Assembly: GCA_017161075.1 (NCBI GenBank)
Contig: CP046174.1
Span: 1,302,001 to 1,366,000 of the forward strand
DNA from: Erysipelotrichaceae bacterium 66202529
Lineage (GTDB): Bacteria > Bacillota_I > Bacilli_A > Erysipelotrichales > Erysipelotrichaceae
Direction: 5' to 3'
Length of the DNA stretch: 64,000 bases
The translations under genes were made by a program, and so were the position numbers. The notes under the pieces were generated by a model, which was given only the letters and a program-made list of their open reading frames with translations, did no database searches and had not been told where the DNA came from. Positions 1 to 8,393 of this stretch are shown here, in pieces (the stretch's first letter is position 1; the number at the start of each line of letters is the position of its first letter).

Positions 1-347
1 TGAAATATGCAACTGCTGCTCTGATTGTAATTTTAGTTCTTATATGCTTTTTTATTATAATGTGGCTAAATGTGAAAAGTGTGATCAATAGAGTCAATAC
101 ATTCCAATTTACGGAAAATGGCATATATATAAATAAACTTCATTTGTTTGATAAAGATGAATTTTTATATATTTTCACAAATCAATTTTTAATTATTAGA
201 AAGCAAAAACTATCTTTTCATTGTACGCGGGTGATCAAAATAAATAATTCTAGTAAAGACAGAATTATAGAAATGTTGAAAAATTATCAATATAACATTG
301 TAATGAGAGATAAACCATTTTATATAGGACTACGTAATTACAAATAA
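1..347 (+). CDS. small membrane protein, 5' end at or just before window edge
   Basis: The reading frame is open from the first base to TAA at 345-347. The window begins TG AAA TAT GCA, so an ATG whose A lies one base outside the window would give a protein starting MKYATAAL, but an earlier start cannot be excluded. About 17 hydrophobic residues (ATAALIVILVLICFFII) form one N-terminal membrane segment, followed by about 90 polar, lysine- and aromatic-rich residues. I do not recognise the family. The A+T content is higher than in most genes here. A perfect hairpin follows the stop codon. Confidence 0.6.
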   Translation, partial: KYATAALIVILVLICFFIIMWLNVKSVINRVNTFQFTENGIYINKLHLFDKDEFLYIFTNQFLIIRKQKLSFHCTRVIKINNSSKDRIIEMLKNYQYNIVMRDKPFYIGLRNYK

Positions 348-355
348 AAAATTTA

Positions 356-391
356 TAACAAAATCATATACTAAACCACATGATTTTGTTA
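356..391 (+). terminator. terminator-like hairpin
   Basis: The 12-base arms TAACAAAATCAT (356-367) and ATGATTTTGTTA (380-391) are perfectly complementary around a 12-base loop, nine bases after the preceding stop codon. The T-rich tract is interrupted, so termination is likely but not certain. Confidence 0.6.
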
Positions 392-656
392 TTCCTATTT
401 TACAATATTTTATGGCTTCCTTGGTTTCCAACATAATCTAGTTCATTGCCGCTTATTTTATCTATTGCCTTTTCCACATAAACATGATTTTGTTTGCAGA
501 TGCTTCATTCTTTATGCGATTATATAAAGAATATCCCTATAGACATAAATGTGATTCATAATGTAAAGATTTAGTTCTCTCGATAGATTTTCTTTAATCA
601 CACTAAGATTTTCATTTAAGAGAGCTCTAAATCTAATTAGTAGCATATTTGAATAC
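392..656. other. A+T-rich intergenic stretch, no gene seen
   Basis: No start with a ribosome binding site or recognisable protein segment was found on either strand. It precedes a transposase remnant and may hold more of that decayed element, but I could not align it to anything. Confidence 0.4.
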
Positions 657-894
657 TTGTCATACCTAAATCGTATACAGAATAAGGGGTGCGGATATTC
701 CACAAATTTTGCAAAAAACTCAAAGAAGTTTAAAAGGCCGTACAACGTTAGGACGTCAGTGGAAAGGTACAATGGAAGGATGGATCAATATTATGGGATG
801 GAAATCCGTAGTGATACGAGCTTTGAAAAAGATAAGAGTGGAAATGAGCCTAATCAATATCATGATATTAGCGATAGTAAAAGCATGCAATTAG
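657..894 (+). pseudogene. transposase C-terminal remnant, frameshifted
   Basis: Two frames together read like the end of a DDE transposase. The first frame carries RPYNVRTSVERYNGRMDQYY; RTSVERxNGR is a typical C-terminal transposase motif containing the catalytic Glu. Around 790-800 the similarity passes to the next frame, which reads IRALKKIRVEMSLINIMILA and stops at 892-894; IRGLKKM-like and VSLxxIxMLA segments follow in such proteins. There is no start, no upstream catalytic domain and no terminal inverted repeat that I could see. I read this as a dead fragment of an insertion sequence. The family assignment is from motif memory only. Confidence 0.5.
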
Positions 895-1050
895 ATTGTT
901 CTTTTTCTAGCTTTCATTTCCTTCAATCTCCTGCTTAAAAGGTCGATTTCCAAAATAATTCTAATGAGGATTTTATAGGGATTTCTTCATGTTTCCTGTA
1001 TAATAAAAGGGAAGCAGTTTTGCACATAAAAAGGAAATGGAGGATTATAT

Positions 1051-1968
1051 ATGAAAGAAACGATGATTGCGACATGGAAGATGGCATATGATGGTATACA
1101 TAAGGGAATGCAGGCGTTGCATGAGCAGGGGATACAGGAAGCAATTGTGACAGCGATTCAAGATGTGGAACAGCGTGAGGAATTTGTATCTGTAGGGAAA
1201 GGCGGACTTCCCAACATTGAGGGGCATGTACAGCTTGATGCAGCCTATATGGATGGTAGTACCTTGAATTTTGGCGGTGTGATCGAGGTAGAAAACATAT
1301 CCTCTGCGATTGAAGTAGCAGCATCACTCTGCGGTAAGCACTGTAACTGTCTATTGGCAGGAAGTGGCGCGGAGGCATATGCACAAACAAATGGCTTTGC
1401 ATTTGCGAATAATCTGACGAAGGCTTCAAAGAAACGATATGAAAAGGCGAAGAAGGATGTAGATTTAAAAGCATACGATGGACATGATACTGTTTGTGTA
1501 CTTGCCGGAAAAGGGAATGACATGGCAGCGGGTGTATCGACAAGCGGCTTATTTTTGAAGCATGCGGGCAGAGTAGGAGACAGTCCAATCATCGGTTCTG
1601 GATTTTACAGTGACGCGATGGCAGGAAGTGCTGCGGCTACCGGACTTGGAGAGGATATCATGCGTGGCTGCCTGTCCATTCGGGTTGTTGACCAGATGCG
1701 TTGCGGTGTGGCAGTCCAGGATGCTTTGATTCAGGTTTTGGATGCACATATGCAGCGTATGAAGCAAGCGGGAAATCACTGTGATGCCATTTCTATGATC
1801 GCAATGGACGTACATGGAAATTGTGCCGCTGTCACAAATTTGAAGGAATTTCCTTACGTTGTGGCACAGGATGGCAAGGTAACGCTGATGGTTGCGGCTT
1901 ATGAAGATGGAATACATCGCTGTTTCCCTGCAGACGCTGCATGGCTGAAGCAATATCAGGGTGATTAG
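1051..1968 (+). CDS. glycosylasparaginase (N4-(beta-GlcNAc)-L-asparaginase family)
   Basis: A 305-residue Ntn-hydrolase of the glycosylasparaginase/isoaspartyl peptidase family, which hydrolyses the amide between asparagine and a substituent after self-cleavage. The autoproteolysis site is His145-Asp146-Thr147, with Thr147 as expected N-terminal nucleophile of the beta subunit. STSG (163-166) and GRVGDSPIIGSG (173-184) match the family's substrate-binding region, and ATGLGEDIMRG corresponds to the conserved TGDGD loop. The residue pair after the nucleophile is Val-Cys where most members have (I/V)-Gly. There is no signal peptide, so action is cytoplasmic. The ribosome binding site is GGAGG before ATG 1051. 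The VOC gene follows one base after its stop. Confidence 0.85.
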   Translation: MKETMIATWKMAYDGIHKGMQALHEQGIQEAIVTAIQDVEQREEFVSVGKGGLPNIEGHVQLDAAYMDGSTLNFGGVIEVENISSAIEVAASLCGKHCNCLLAGSGAEAYAQTNGFAFANNLTKASKKRYEKAKKDVDLKAYDGHDTVCVLAGKGNDMAAGVSTSGLFLKHAGRVGDSPIIGSGFYSDAMAGSAAATGLGEDIMRGCLSIRVVDQMRCGVAVQDALIQVLDAHMQRMKQAGNHCDAISMIAMDVHGNCAAVTNLKEFPYVVAQDGKVTLMVAAYEDGIHRCFPADAAWLKQYQGD

Positions 1969-1969
1969 T

Positions 1970-2410
1970 ATGGTGCCGGTTCTGGATCATATTCATATCA
2001 CTGTTAGTAACTTGAAACGATCGGAAACATTTTATGATAAGCTTCTGCCATTATTGGGGTTTGATCTGCGTTATAAGGAGTACGATTGTGTAAACGCTCA
2101 TGAATATGAAATCATAGAATACCATCATGCGCAGTTTTCACTGGGACTCATCAGTCCGCGGAGATGTTTCGAGCGGGAATCTATCAATAGAAGGAAGCCC
2201 GGTGCTATGCATCATATTGCATTTCATGTTGAGAATAGACATACAGTCGATCAACTGTATGAACAATTCGTTCAGCAGGATATGCAGATTGTTCACGCTC
2301 CGAGGCTTTATCCGGAATATTGTGAAGATTATTACGCGTTTTTTTTCAAGGACAGCGAGGGTATTGAACTGGAAATTACTAGTTATGAAAGAAAAAAGTA
2401 TTTTCCCTAA
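1970..2410 (+). CDS. VOC (glyoxalase/dioxygenase) superfamily protein
   Basis: A 146-residue protein with the two-beta-alpha-beta-beta-beta-module pattern of the vicinal oxygen chelate superfamily. Likely metal ligands are the His of LDHIHITV near the N-terminus, the His of HHIAFHV near residue 85 and the Glu of GIELEI near the C-terminus. The substrate is unknown; the family includes lactoylglutathione lyases, fosfomycin-resistance enzymes and dioxygenases. I chose ATG 1970 rather than GTG 1961 because AGGGTGA at 1958-1964 is correctly spaced for it. The gene lies one base after the glycosylasparaginase stop, so the two are probably translationally coupled. Confidence 0.75.
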   Translation: MVPVLDHIHITVSNLKRSETFYDKLLPLLGFDLRYKEYDCVNAHEYEIIEYHHAQFSLGLISPRRCFERESINRRKPGAMHHIAFHVENRHTVDQLYEQFVQQDMQIVHAPRLYPEYCEDYYAFFFKDSEGIELEITSYERKKYFP

Positions 2411-2561
2411 GGGGGCAGGCGCTGCTGATTATATCCCTTAATATCAAAGAAAAGATGTGATTATTGATATATCATGCGTAGCTGCATCCCATATTCTTTT
2501 TATGAATATGGCTGGAAATAACATAAATATGAGGCAGCTTTGAATAGGAAATGTACATGGG

Positions 2562-2644
2562 AAAATCTATAGGGCTTATTTAGCAAAATCTATACTCAGA
2601 AAGGCATATATTAGAAAAGCATATACTTGAAGATATACATATAG
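2562..2644. repeat. degenerate 15-bp A+T-rich tandem repeat
   Basis: Four consecutive 15-base units occupy 2585-2644 (AAAATCTATACTCAG, AAAGGCATATATTAG, AAAAGCATATACTTG, AAGATATACATATAG), with a partial related unit from 2562. It lies between the VOC gene and the nitroreductase and codes for nothing visible. Confidence 0.6.
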
Positions 2645-2650
2645 CATACA

Positions 2651-2702
2651 AAAGGAAGGATCAAGCGACATGGATACATTCCATGCATTCGATTCTTCCT
2701 TT
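2651..2702. terminator. long imperfect hairpin between convergent genes
   Basis: AAAGGAAGGATC at the left and GATTCTTCCTTT at the right pair at 11 of 12 positions, and an inner ATGGA/TCCAT adds to the stem. It lies between two convergent genes, so it may terminate either or both, although the flanking T tracts are short. Confidence 0.45.
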
Positions 2703-2752
2703 ATAGTATCCTGAAATTGTGAGTGATGCTATACTTTTCATGTATGTAAAAA

Positions 2753-3253
2753 TCAGTCGAAATACGTGATTTTCTTTGGATCAAAGCGGTCTATAATTTC
2801 TTTTGCTTCACAGCCATAGCCGACAGCGACAACAGCCACCGGTAACAGGTGTTCCTCCAGCCTATAATATCGGCGAAAATTATCAATGCGCTCCTTTTTG
2901 GGGCCGACTGCACACCAGCAGGTGGATAAGCCCTGATGCCGTGCCTCTATCAATATGTTTTCAATCGCAGCACTGCAATCACAGTACAGATATTCTTCCA
3001 AATCTGTAGCATTACGATCACCCATCACGAGTATAGCACAGGGAGCCGTTTTCATCATTCCGGTATAAGGCTGCAGCTTCGTCATTTCATCCAGTGCCTT
3101 TCGATTGCGTATGATTATAAAGCGCCAGCTCTGTGTATTTCTTGCGGTCGGTGCATGCATGGCTGCACGCAGCAGCTCCTCCAGTTTTTCATCCTCTACC
3201 GCCTTGTCTTCATACCGCCGTATACTTTGTCTTGTCCATAATTCTTCCAGCAT
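2753..3253 (-). CDS. nitroreductase family protein
   Basis: A 166-residue FMN-dependent NAD(P)H oxidoreductase of the small nitroreductase group. RQSIRRYEDKAVE at the N-terminus is the flavin-phosphate-binding RRSxRxF region, HAPTARNTQSWRF is the conserved (A)PSaxNxQpWxF segment, and the C-terminal AVVAVGYG matches the family's VxxGY strand. I chose the ATG at 3253, whose AAAGGAGG is ideally spaced, over an ATG 39 bases upstream. A TGC-TATACT extended -10 precedes the ribosome binding site. The gene stands alone; the physiological substrate is unknown. Confidence 0.85.
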   Translation of the reverse strand: MLEELWTRQSIRRYEDKAVEDEKLEELLRAAMHAPTARNTQSWRFIIIRNRKALDEMTKLQPYTGMMKTAPCAILVMGDRNATDLEEYLYCDCSAAIENILIEARHQGLSTCWCAVGPKKERIDNFRRYYRLEEHLLPVAVVAVGYGCEAKEIIDRFDPKKITYFD

Positions 3254-3533
3254 ATAAGCTTCCTCCTTTATCTTTTCTTTAGTATAGCACAAAATCAGGG
3301 AATAGACTTAGTGCAAACACGGGCATTCAACATAAGAGAGAAAATAAATTACGCTGCCTACAGAGCCGGTTGAATGGATAAAGAAACTGCTTCCCTTTTG
3401 AACCAACACATCATGGCAATATGTTAGGTGTCAGCCTGTTCATGTATTGGCAGGAACCTCTTTCCTGATCATAACTTGCATATCTCTCACCCGGAAAAAG
3501 CTCGATGTCACTTTTTCGTATGGATATAAAAAG
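3254..3533. other. intergenic, only a promoter element seen
   Basis: The only recognisable element is the minus-strand extended -10 TGCTATACT near 3285-3293 upstream of the nitroreductase gene. The remainder up to the hairpin at 3534 shows no ORF with a ribosome binding site. Confidence 0.4.
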
Positions 3534-3572
3534 AAAGTCTGAAGCTGTAATATTCCCACAGCTTCAGACTTT
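3534..3572 (-). terminator. Rho-independent terminator of deacetylase gene
   Basis: On the minus strand AAAGTCTGAAGCTGT and its exact complement ACAGCTTCAGACTTT flank a 9-base loop, and the stem is followed by CTTTTTAT. It lies 34 bases past the end of the deacetylase gene at 3606. Confidence 0.85.
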
Positions 3573-3605
3573 GTAGATGTTCTTTACTTCAAAACGCGTA
3601 TAAAG

Positions 3606-4973
3606 CTAATGCCCGTTTGCATACTCCTTCGGCACTCTATAACCGGCATCCAGCTTCAGAAGATAATCCTTTTCGTACTGCATCAACGTGGAGTAGGTGA
3701 CAAACTGATATCCCTGTTCCTTCAGCCTTGGCAAAATCGTTTTCAAGCTCTCCACACTTGGCTCATATATATCATGAAACAATATGACAATGTTATCATT
3801 TTTCGCTCCGGATAAAGCAGCAGAGGTAATACTGGCAGCATTTTTACTAGACCAGTCTCTGGTATCAATATCCCAGAAAGCATATCCCAGATAATTGGCT
3901 TTCAGCAGATTCTTGTTCACTGCGCCATACGGTGGACGGAAATACTGCGGTTCATCACCGCAAATAGCATACAGAGCATCCTGTGTCTTATAAACATTTT
4001 CCGCAGCTTCAGAAACAGACATATAGCCATGTTTGGAAGCCGCCAGATCCATGGAGTGATCCCAGGAATGATTACCAAGCTCAAAGCCGCGTCTGTGCAT
4101 ATCCTTTACCGTTTCCTTATTTGCCTCTACATTCTGTCCCAGCATAAAGAAGGTGGCCCTACCTTCGTATTGTTCAAATAAATCCATAACCTGTGTGGTA
4201 TAGGCACTCGGCCCATCATCAAAGGTGAAGGCAATCATCTTTCTGTTAGGATCAACCTTTGGCTGTGCTTTTACCTTTTGGACATCTCCCTGATACAGAG
4301 ACGGTATGTTTTTATCCTTTAAGCGGATATATTTCTTATACTCCGCAAACGGTATGGAAATGGTATGCTTCTGATCAGGATGCAGCTGTATCTCATTTTT
4401 CGTCATGGACAGCGCAGAAAAATCCTGTTTGATTTCTTTTTTCCAGCCCTGCTTTTCCGCAAGTTTCTTAACCAGTACCGGATAGTCCCGGCGCAGTACG
4501 TCCTCCAGTGTCAGCTGCTTATCTATTCTCTTATCATACAGAATCCATGTTGTCCTTGTATCCTTTGGTGTTCCATCCTCCGCAAATACACGCTCATGAA
4601 ATGCAATCGTAACATAGCGGTCAAACAGTTGTGCGCTGTCATAGTCAATGCTGGTAATTTGCTTTGCTTTTTTACCAGCTGACTGCACTGCTTTTTTCTC
4701 ATATGCCTTGACCACAGCATTGAGACCTTTTTCTTTAAATGCAGGATATGTAAAAGATACAAATGCTTCATTTTCGTATTCTTCACTGACCTGCTGAATA
4801 TCCCCATACTCCTTACCGGATGTATTGTAAGCCTTATATTCCTCATATGGATCTGTAAACAGCATTCCGCTGATCTTCCATAAACCAAAGCCTGCCGTTG
4901 CAATCAGCACAACACAAATACCCACCAGAATCCCCAACCGGTCTTTTCTCAGTTTTTTTCTTTTCGTATTCAT
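3606..4973 (-). CDS. membrane-anchored polysaccharide deacetylase (PdaC/PdaV-like)
   Basis: A 455-residue protein with one N-terminal membrane anchor (about residues 14-34), an extracytoplasmic RsiV-like DUF3298-type region (about 60-225) and a C-terminal NodB domain. NodB motifs are complete: TFDDGP (metal Asp), HSWDH (two metal His), RPPYG, DTRDWS and LFHD. It should remove N-acetyl groups from peptidoglycan outside the cell, as PdaC and PdaV do. The adjacent gene at 5440-6810 is a paralogue of the same architecture in the sigV operon. This copy has its own extended -10 promoter (5002-5010) and terminator, so it need not follow SigV. Start ATG 4973 has GGAGG upstream. Confidence 0.88.
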   Translation of the reverse strand: MNTKRKKLRKDRLGILVGICVVLIATAGFGLWKISGMLFTDPYEEYKAYNTSGKEYGDIQQVSEEYENEAFVSFTYPAFKEKGLNAVVKAYEKKAVQSAGKKAKQITSIDYDSAQLFDRYVTIAFHERVFAEDGTPKDTRTTWILYDKRIDKQLTLEDVLRRDYPVLVKKLAEKQGWKKEIKQDFSALSMTKNEIQLHPDQKHTISIPFAEYKKYIRLKDKNIPSLYQGDVQKVKAQPKVDPNRKMIAFTFDDGPSAYTTQVMDLFEQYEGRATFFMLGQNVEANKETVKDMHRRGFELGNHSWDHSMDLAASKHGYMSVSEAAENVYKTQDALYAICGDEPQYFRPPYGAVNKNLLKANYLGYAFWDIDTRDWSSKNAASITSAALSGAKNDNIVILFHDIYEPSVESLKTILPRLKEQGYQFVTYSTLMQYEKDYLLKLDAGYRVPKEYANGH

Positions 4974-5001
4974 AATCCCTCCAAAACAGCTATCTGGTAA
5001 T

Positions 5002-5010
5002 ATTATAGCA
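5002..5010 (-). promoter_or_regulatory. extended -10 element
   Basis: On the minus strand TGC-TATAAT ends 29 bases upstream of the start of the 3606-4973 gene. No good -35 lies at standard spacing, as is usual for extended -10 promoters. Confidence 0.55.
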
Positions 5011-5354
5011 TTCTTTTACAATATTTACCTAAGAATAGTCAAAATCATGAAAACTTTAGAAATGCTTCCGGTAGGTTCTTATATGAAAAATACAGAGCTT
5101 GGCCATCCTGTAAATATTGTTTTAATGAAAATCTGTATCATTTACTTATAGCATAGCTGGCCATCCTGTAATCATACTGCAGCCAGATGCAGTAAGTTCC
5201 ATAAGCACATGGTTTAAATCCTACAGAAGCCGTTGGATACATAGCTTCATCCTGTACTTCAACATAAAAAAGCTGGAAATCCTGCTGATCAGGCGAAGCC
5301 TGCTGTTATGAGTAAAGAAAGAATTATTAAAAGCTGCTTTGTAGAATGAAGATG
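5011..5354. other. intergenic with a repeated 14-mer
   Basis: TGGCCATCCTGTAA occurs twice (near 5101 and 5159), about 58 bases apart. No coding region or RNA gene was recognised. Confidence 0.4.
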
Positions 5355-5381
5355 AAAAAGCCATACCTGCTGCAGTATGGC
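5355..5381 (-). terminator. terminator of sigV-rsiV-pdaV operon
   Basis: On the minus strand GCCATAC and GTATGGC flank an 8-base loop and are followed by TTTTTC. It lies 59 bases past the pdaV stop codon. Confidence 0.75.
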
Positions 5382-5439
5382 TGTATATTCTCAATCTGAT
5401 AACATAAGGTAAGGCATATAAAAATCTTTAAACGTTCGA

Positions 5440-6810
5440 TTATTTTATAGAAGCTGGAATGACGACATTTTCATTCACCAGCTTCTCGTTTTTATACTTG
5501 CGCAGGGTGGAAAGGGAAACAAACTGATAGCCCTGTGCCTCCAGCTTTGGCAGCACCTGCAGGATGGCATCTCTTGAAAAATCGTGGATATCATGCAGCA
5601 GGATAACGGAGCCGTCATGTACATTACTCATAATGTTCTGTGTAATGATACCGGCATTCTTATTACTCCAGTCCAGAGTATCCAGATCCCATAGGGCAAA
5701 ATCCAGGGTAGAAACTGCACGTACATTGTTATTTAAAGCGCCGTAAGGAGGCCGAAACATCGTTGCATCTGCACCGCATGCCGCAAAAATGGCATCCTGT
5801 GTTCGATAAATTTCATCCGATACCTCTGCCTTGCTCATAGCATCACTCTTGCTGGCGGCGATTCTCATGGAATGATCCCAGGAATGATTTCCAACCTCAA
5901 AGCCTCGTTTATACATATCGCGGACAATATCCGTATTATCAACACCGGTTGTCGGATCCTTTACATTCTGACCAAGCATAAAGAAGGTGGCGCGACCGTT
6001 GTATTTCTCAAATTCCTTCATAATGATTTGTGTATTCCTCCAATGTGGGCCGTCATCAAAGGTGAACGCAATCATTTTTTTATTGGGATCCACCTTCTGC
6101 TCTGCCGGGATGATCGCGTCTTTCTGATATAATGAAGGAATGTTTCGGTTCGCAAGGCGGATGTATTTCGTATATTCCTGATAGGGAAGGGAAAAGCCCT
6201 TTGTTTCCTTGTCTGTATACACATGCAATTCCTTTTTCCCCACCTGTACCTGCATCTGAGAAATACTGGGCTTGTGGATACCGGAGTGCTCTGCCAGCTT
6301 CTTTACAACACTGATATAGTCTCTACGCAATGCATCCGGCAGGGTGAGTACTTTTTTTTGTTTCGTATCATACGTATAATGATTGCGGATTTCATCAATC
6401 TGTTTCTGGTCAGCGTTGTAAATTTTCTGTGTAAAGGTAAGGTTCACATACTGGTCAAACAGCTTTTCACTGGCATAATCGATTGCGACATACATCATAC
6501 CGTCGTGCTTACGTTTGGTCTGGATGTTATTGCTGCGATAGCTCTGTACTAATTCATTTAACTGCTTATCGTCAAATTTTGGATAATAGAAGGATAGATA
6601 ATAGGTATCCTCTTTTTCTTCCGTGAAATGCTCCATCGTTCCTTCCTTTTTGTTTGTTTCATCATAGGTATTGTAGGCTGCGTATGCATCCTGTGCCATG
6701 ATTTTATAGACTCCGAAGCCTCCTGCAAGCAAGAGAATCGGTATCAGTATTAACAGCATCAGCCGCTTTGGCTGTATATGTCTGTCTGTTTTATGTTCCT
6801 GTATCATCAT
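5440..6810 (-). CDS. pdaV: SigV-operon peptidoglycan deacetylase
   Basis: A 456-residue paralogue of the 3606-4973 product with the same order: N-terminal membrane segment (about 16-36), extracellular DUF3298-like region, C-terminal NodB domain. TFDDGP, HSWDH, RPPYG, DTLDWS and LLHD are all present, so the enzyme should be active. The start is the ATG at 6810, which overlaps the rsiV stop in TAATG; AGGAGG at 6817-6822 is well placed. As third gene after an ECF sigma factor and its lysozyme-type anti-sigma, it fits the sigV-rsiV-pdaV arrangement known in Clostridioides difficile, where deacetylation confers lysozyme resistance. The symbol is assigned by synteny and architecture. Confidence 0.85.
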   Translation of the reverse strand: MMIQEHKTDRHIQPKRLMLLILIPILLLAGGFGVYKIMAQDAYAAYNTYDETNKKEGTMEHFTEEKEDTYYLSFYYPKFDDKQLNELVQSYRSNNIQTKRKHDGMMYVAIDYASEKLFDQYVNLTFTQKIYNADQKQIDEIRNHYTYDTKQKKVLTLPDALRRDYISVVKKLAEHSGIHKPSISQMQVQVGKKELHVYTDKETKGFSLPYQEYTKYIRLANRNIPSLYQKDAIIPAEQKVDPNKKMIAFTFDDGPHWRNTQIIMKEFEKYNGRATFFMLGQNVKDPTTGVDNTDIVRDMYKRGFEVGNHSWDHSMRIAASKSDAMSKAEVSDEIYRTQDAIFAACGADATMFRPPYGALNNNVRAVSTLDFALWDLDTLDWSNKNAGIITQNIMSNVHDGSVILLHDIHDFSRDAILQVLPKLEAQGYQFVSLSTLRKYKNEKLVNENVVIPASIK

Positions 6811-7682
6811 TACTTTCCTCCTGTATAGTTCTGAAGCTGCCCGCACGGAATTTTAAATTCCTGTGTTCCCATATATCCCGGGGCAATGGAATATTTTTCA
6901 AATATGATTACAACATTGCCGTTGTCATCTATATAGAACGGCTGATTTTTACGGATCCCCTGAAATCCCATAGCTCCGTCAAAATAGCTCGCATTTTCAT
7001 CCTGCTCCATGCGTTCCTTAATCTGCTTACGAATACTGCTGTTGATAAGCTCCTCATAATCTGATCCAAACAATTCCTCCAGTGTGATGTCCTTTCCAGT
7101 GGATAAATCCAGGTTAAAGGTCTGATATTCCTGCATGGAGGTATTCAGCTGATAATTGGTCATGACCTGAAAGGATAACAGATTGCGTTTATTGCAGGTG
7201 ATCTTATAATCAATCGTCACTTCCGTTTTGGCCGTCAGCGATTTCATATTTTCTTTTTTCATCATTTCTCGTACCTGTTCGCTGTCCTTATACAGCTGTC
7301 GGGTTGTTTTGTTTATACGTTCCTCAATCTGCTTATTTACACGTTCCTCCATATCCGGATTTCCAGTATTTTTCACCTTTGGTACTTTCACACTGAGGGA
7401 GTCCACATCACTTGTCTTTTTATATTCCCTGACACAGAGAATGCGGGAAACATCACCAAGCAGTGGAATGTCGAATATGCTTTGTGCGAATGCCGGTACG
7501 GTATTCAGCATAATCAGATATAATAGAAAGGCGGTGCTGAGTGCCGGCTTCCATACCTTACGCAGAGTAAAGCGGTGCTGTTTCTTCTGTGCCTGTTCCA
7601 TGCAGGAATCCATAAAGCTGTCCAGATCATCCGGCACAGGCAGTGCTTCATATTCCTGTCGTAGCTTATCCATGTTTTTCAT
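6810..7682 (-). CDS. rsiV: RsiV-type anti-sigma factor
   Basis: A 290-residue single-pass membrane protein. Residues 1-45 are cytoplasmic and charged and should hold SigV; a membrane segment lies at about 47-66; the rest is extracytoplasmic and contains the DUF3298 region (TFNLDLSTGKDITLEELF, FYIDDNGNVVIIFEKYSIAPG). RsiV proteins bind lysozyme directly and are then cleaved by signal peptidase and site-2 protease to free SigV; whether lysozyme is the ligand here is inference. The gene overlaps sigV by 4 bases (ATGA) and pdaV by 1, so all three are translationally coupled. Confidence 0.85.
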   Translation of the reverse strand: MKNMDKLRQEYEALPVPDDLDSFMDSCMEQAQKKQHRFTLRKVWKPALSTAFLLYLIMLNTVPAFAQSIFDIPLLGDVSRILCVREYKKTSDVDSLSVKVPKVKNTGNPDMEERVNKQIEERINKTTRQLYKDSEQVREMMKKENMKSLTAKTEVTIDYKITCNKRNLLSFQVMTNYQLNTSMQEYQTFNLDLSTGKDITLEELFGSDYEELINSSIRKQIKERMEQDENASYFDGAMGFQGIRKNQPFYIDDNGNVVIIFEKYSIAPGYMGTQEFKIPCGQLQNYTGGK

Positions 7683-8170
7683 ATCTCATATTCCTCCATC
7701 TGTATGCGCATCTCCTTCAGTCCCTTATAAAGCCTTGTCTTCACTGTGCTCAAGGGAAGGGAAAGAATATCCGAAATCTCCTCCAGCTTTCTATCTTCAA
7801 AATAGCGCAGGAGGATAATGGTTCTGGTTTTCGGATCCAGGGTAAACAGCAGCTGATGGAGCTCCTCGCTCAGGAGGATGTCTTCCTGTTCCTGCAGCAT
7901 CGTATCCTCTTCCAGCGGGTAGATGGATTCACGGCTCATCCGGCGAAGCTGATCCAAACAGGTGTTGATCAATATACGGTAGAACCAGGTATCCATGTAT
8001 TCGCTATTCTTCAGGCGGGGAAGATTTGTAAATGCCTTGATCATTGCATTTTGCAGCATATCCTTGGAATCCGCATCGCTGTGCATATACGAATAAGCCA
8101 GGCGATACAGGCGTTTTTCATTTGCTTTTAAGTAAACCTCTAGATCCTTTGGATGCAATCGCTGTTTCAT
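7679..8170 (-). CDS. sigV: ECF RNA polymerase sigma factor, SigV type
   Basis: A 163-residue ECF sigma factor. Region 2 spans about residues 15-85 (YRLAYSYMHSDADSKDMLQNA, then TWFYRILINTCLDQLRR) and region 4 about 105-155 (LDPKTRTIILLRYFEDRKLEEISDIL, then LSTVKTRLYKGLKEMR). It directs RNA polymerase to cell-envelope stress promoters. It overlaps rsiV by 4 bases. The promoter 34 bases upstream has AAAC and CGTCTA elements at ECF spacing, which suggests positive autoregulation. The SigV name rests on the RsiV partner and the deacetylase in the same operon. Confidence 0.88.
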   Translation of the reverse strand: MKQRLHPKDLEVYLKANEKRLYRLAYSYMHSDADSKDMLQNAMIKAFTNLPRLKNSEYMDTWFYRILINTCLDQLRRMSRESIYPLEEDTMLQEQEDILLSEELHQLLFTLDPKTRTIILLRYFEDRKLEEISDILSLPLSTVKTRLYKGLKEMRIQMEEYEI

Positions 8171-8203
8171 GTACCGTGTCTCCTATCTTGCTGTTTCAGT
8201 TAT

Positions 8204-8232
8204 TAGACGCATATTGCAGGAAAAAAGTTTGA
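8204..8232 (-). promoter_or_regulatory. ECF-type (SigV) promoter
   Basis: On the minus strand TCAAAC (8227-8232) and CGTCTA (8204-8209) are separated by 17 bases, and a T run follows the -35. This matches the AAAC...CGTC pattern of extracytoplasmic-function sigma factors and lies just upstream of sigV, so the operon is probably autoregulated. Confidence 0.65.
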
Positions 8233-8353
8233 AAAATTTATAGAAATTTGTATAAATTTGTCGAATCCTGTCCATATGTATTATGACATGAAAGACCGTT
8301 TGCGCATACGGATAACTTCTTAAAAAAACTTAAATAAAAAGAAGGCAATTCTC

Positions 8354-8382
8354 TTTACAAATGTCTGAAACAGGAGCATACT
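8354..8382 (+). promoter_or_regulatory. vegetative promoter of flavoprotein-rubredoxin gene
   Basis: TTTACA (8354-8359) and CATACT (8377-8382) are 17 bases apart. The predicted start point, near 8389, lies just upstream of the palindrome at 8394-8410. Confidence 0.5.
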
Positions 8383-8393
8383 ATAGTTATAAA

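Noticed and set aside
512..772. Minus-strand frame of 86 codons
   Set aside because: Overlaps the transposase remnant in antisense and has no ribosome binding site.
935..1588. Minus-strand frame of 217 codons opposite the glycosylasparaginase
   Set aside because: Antisense artefact; the plus-strand gene has motifs and a ribosome binding site.
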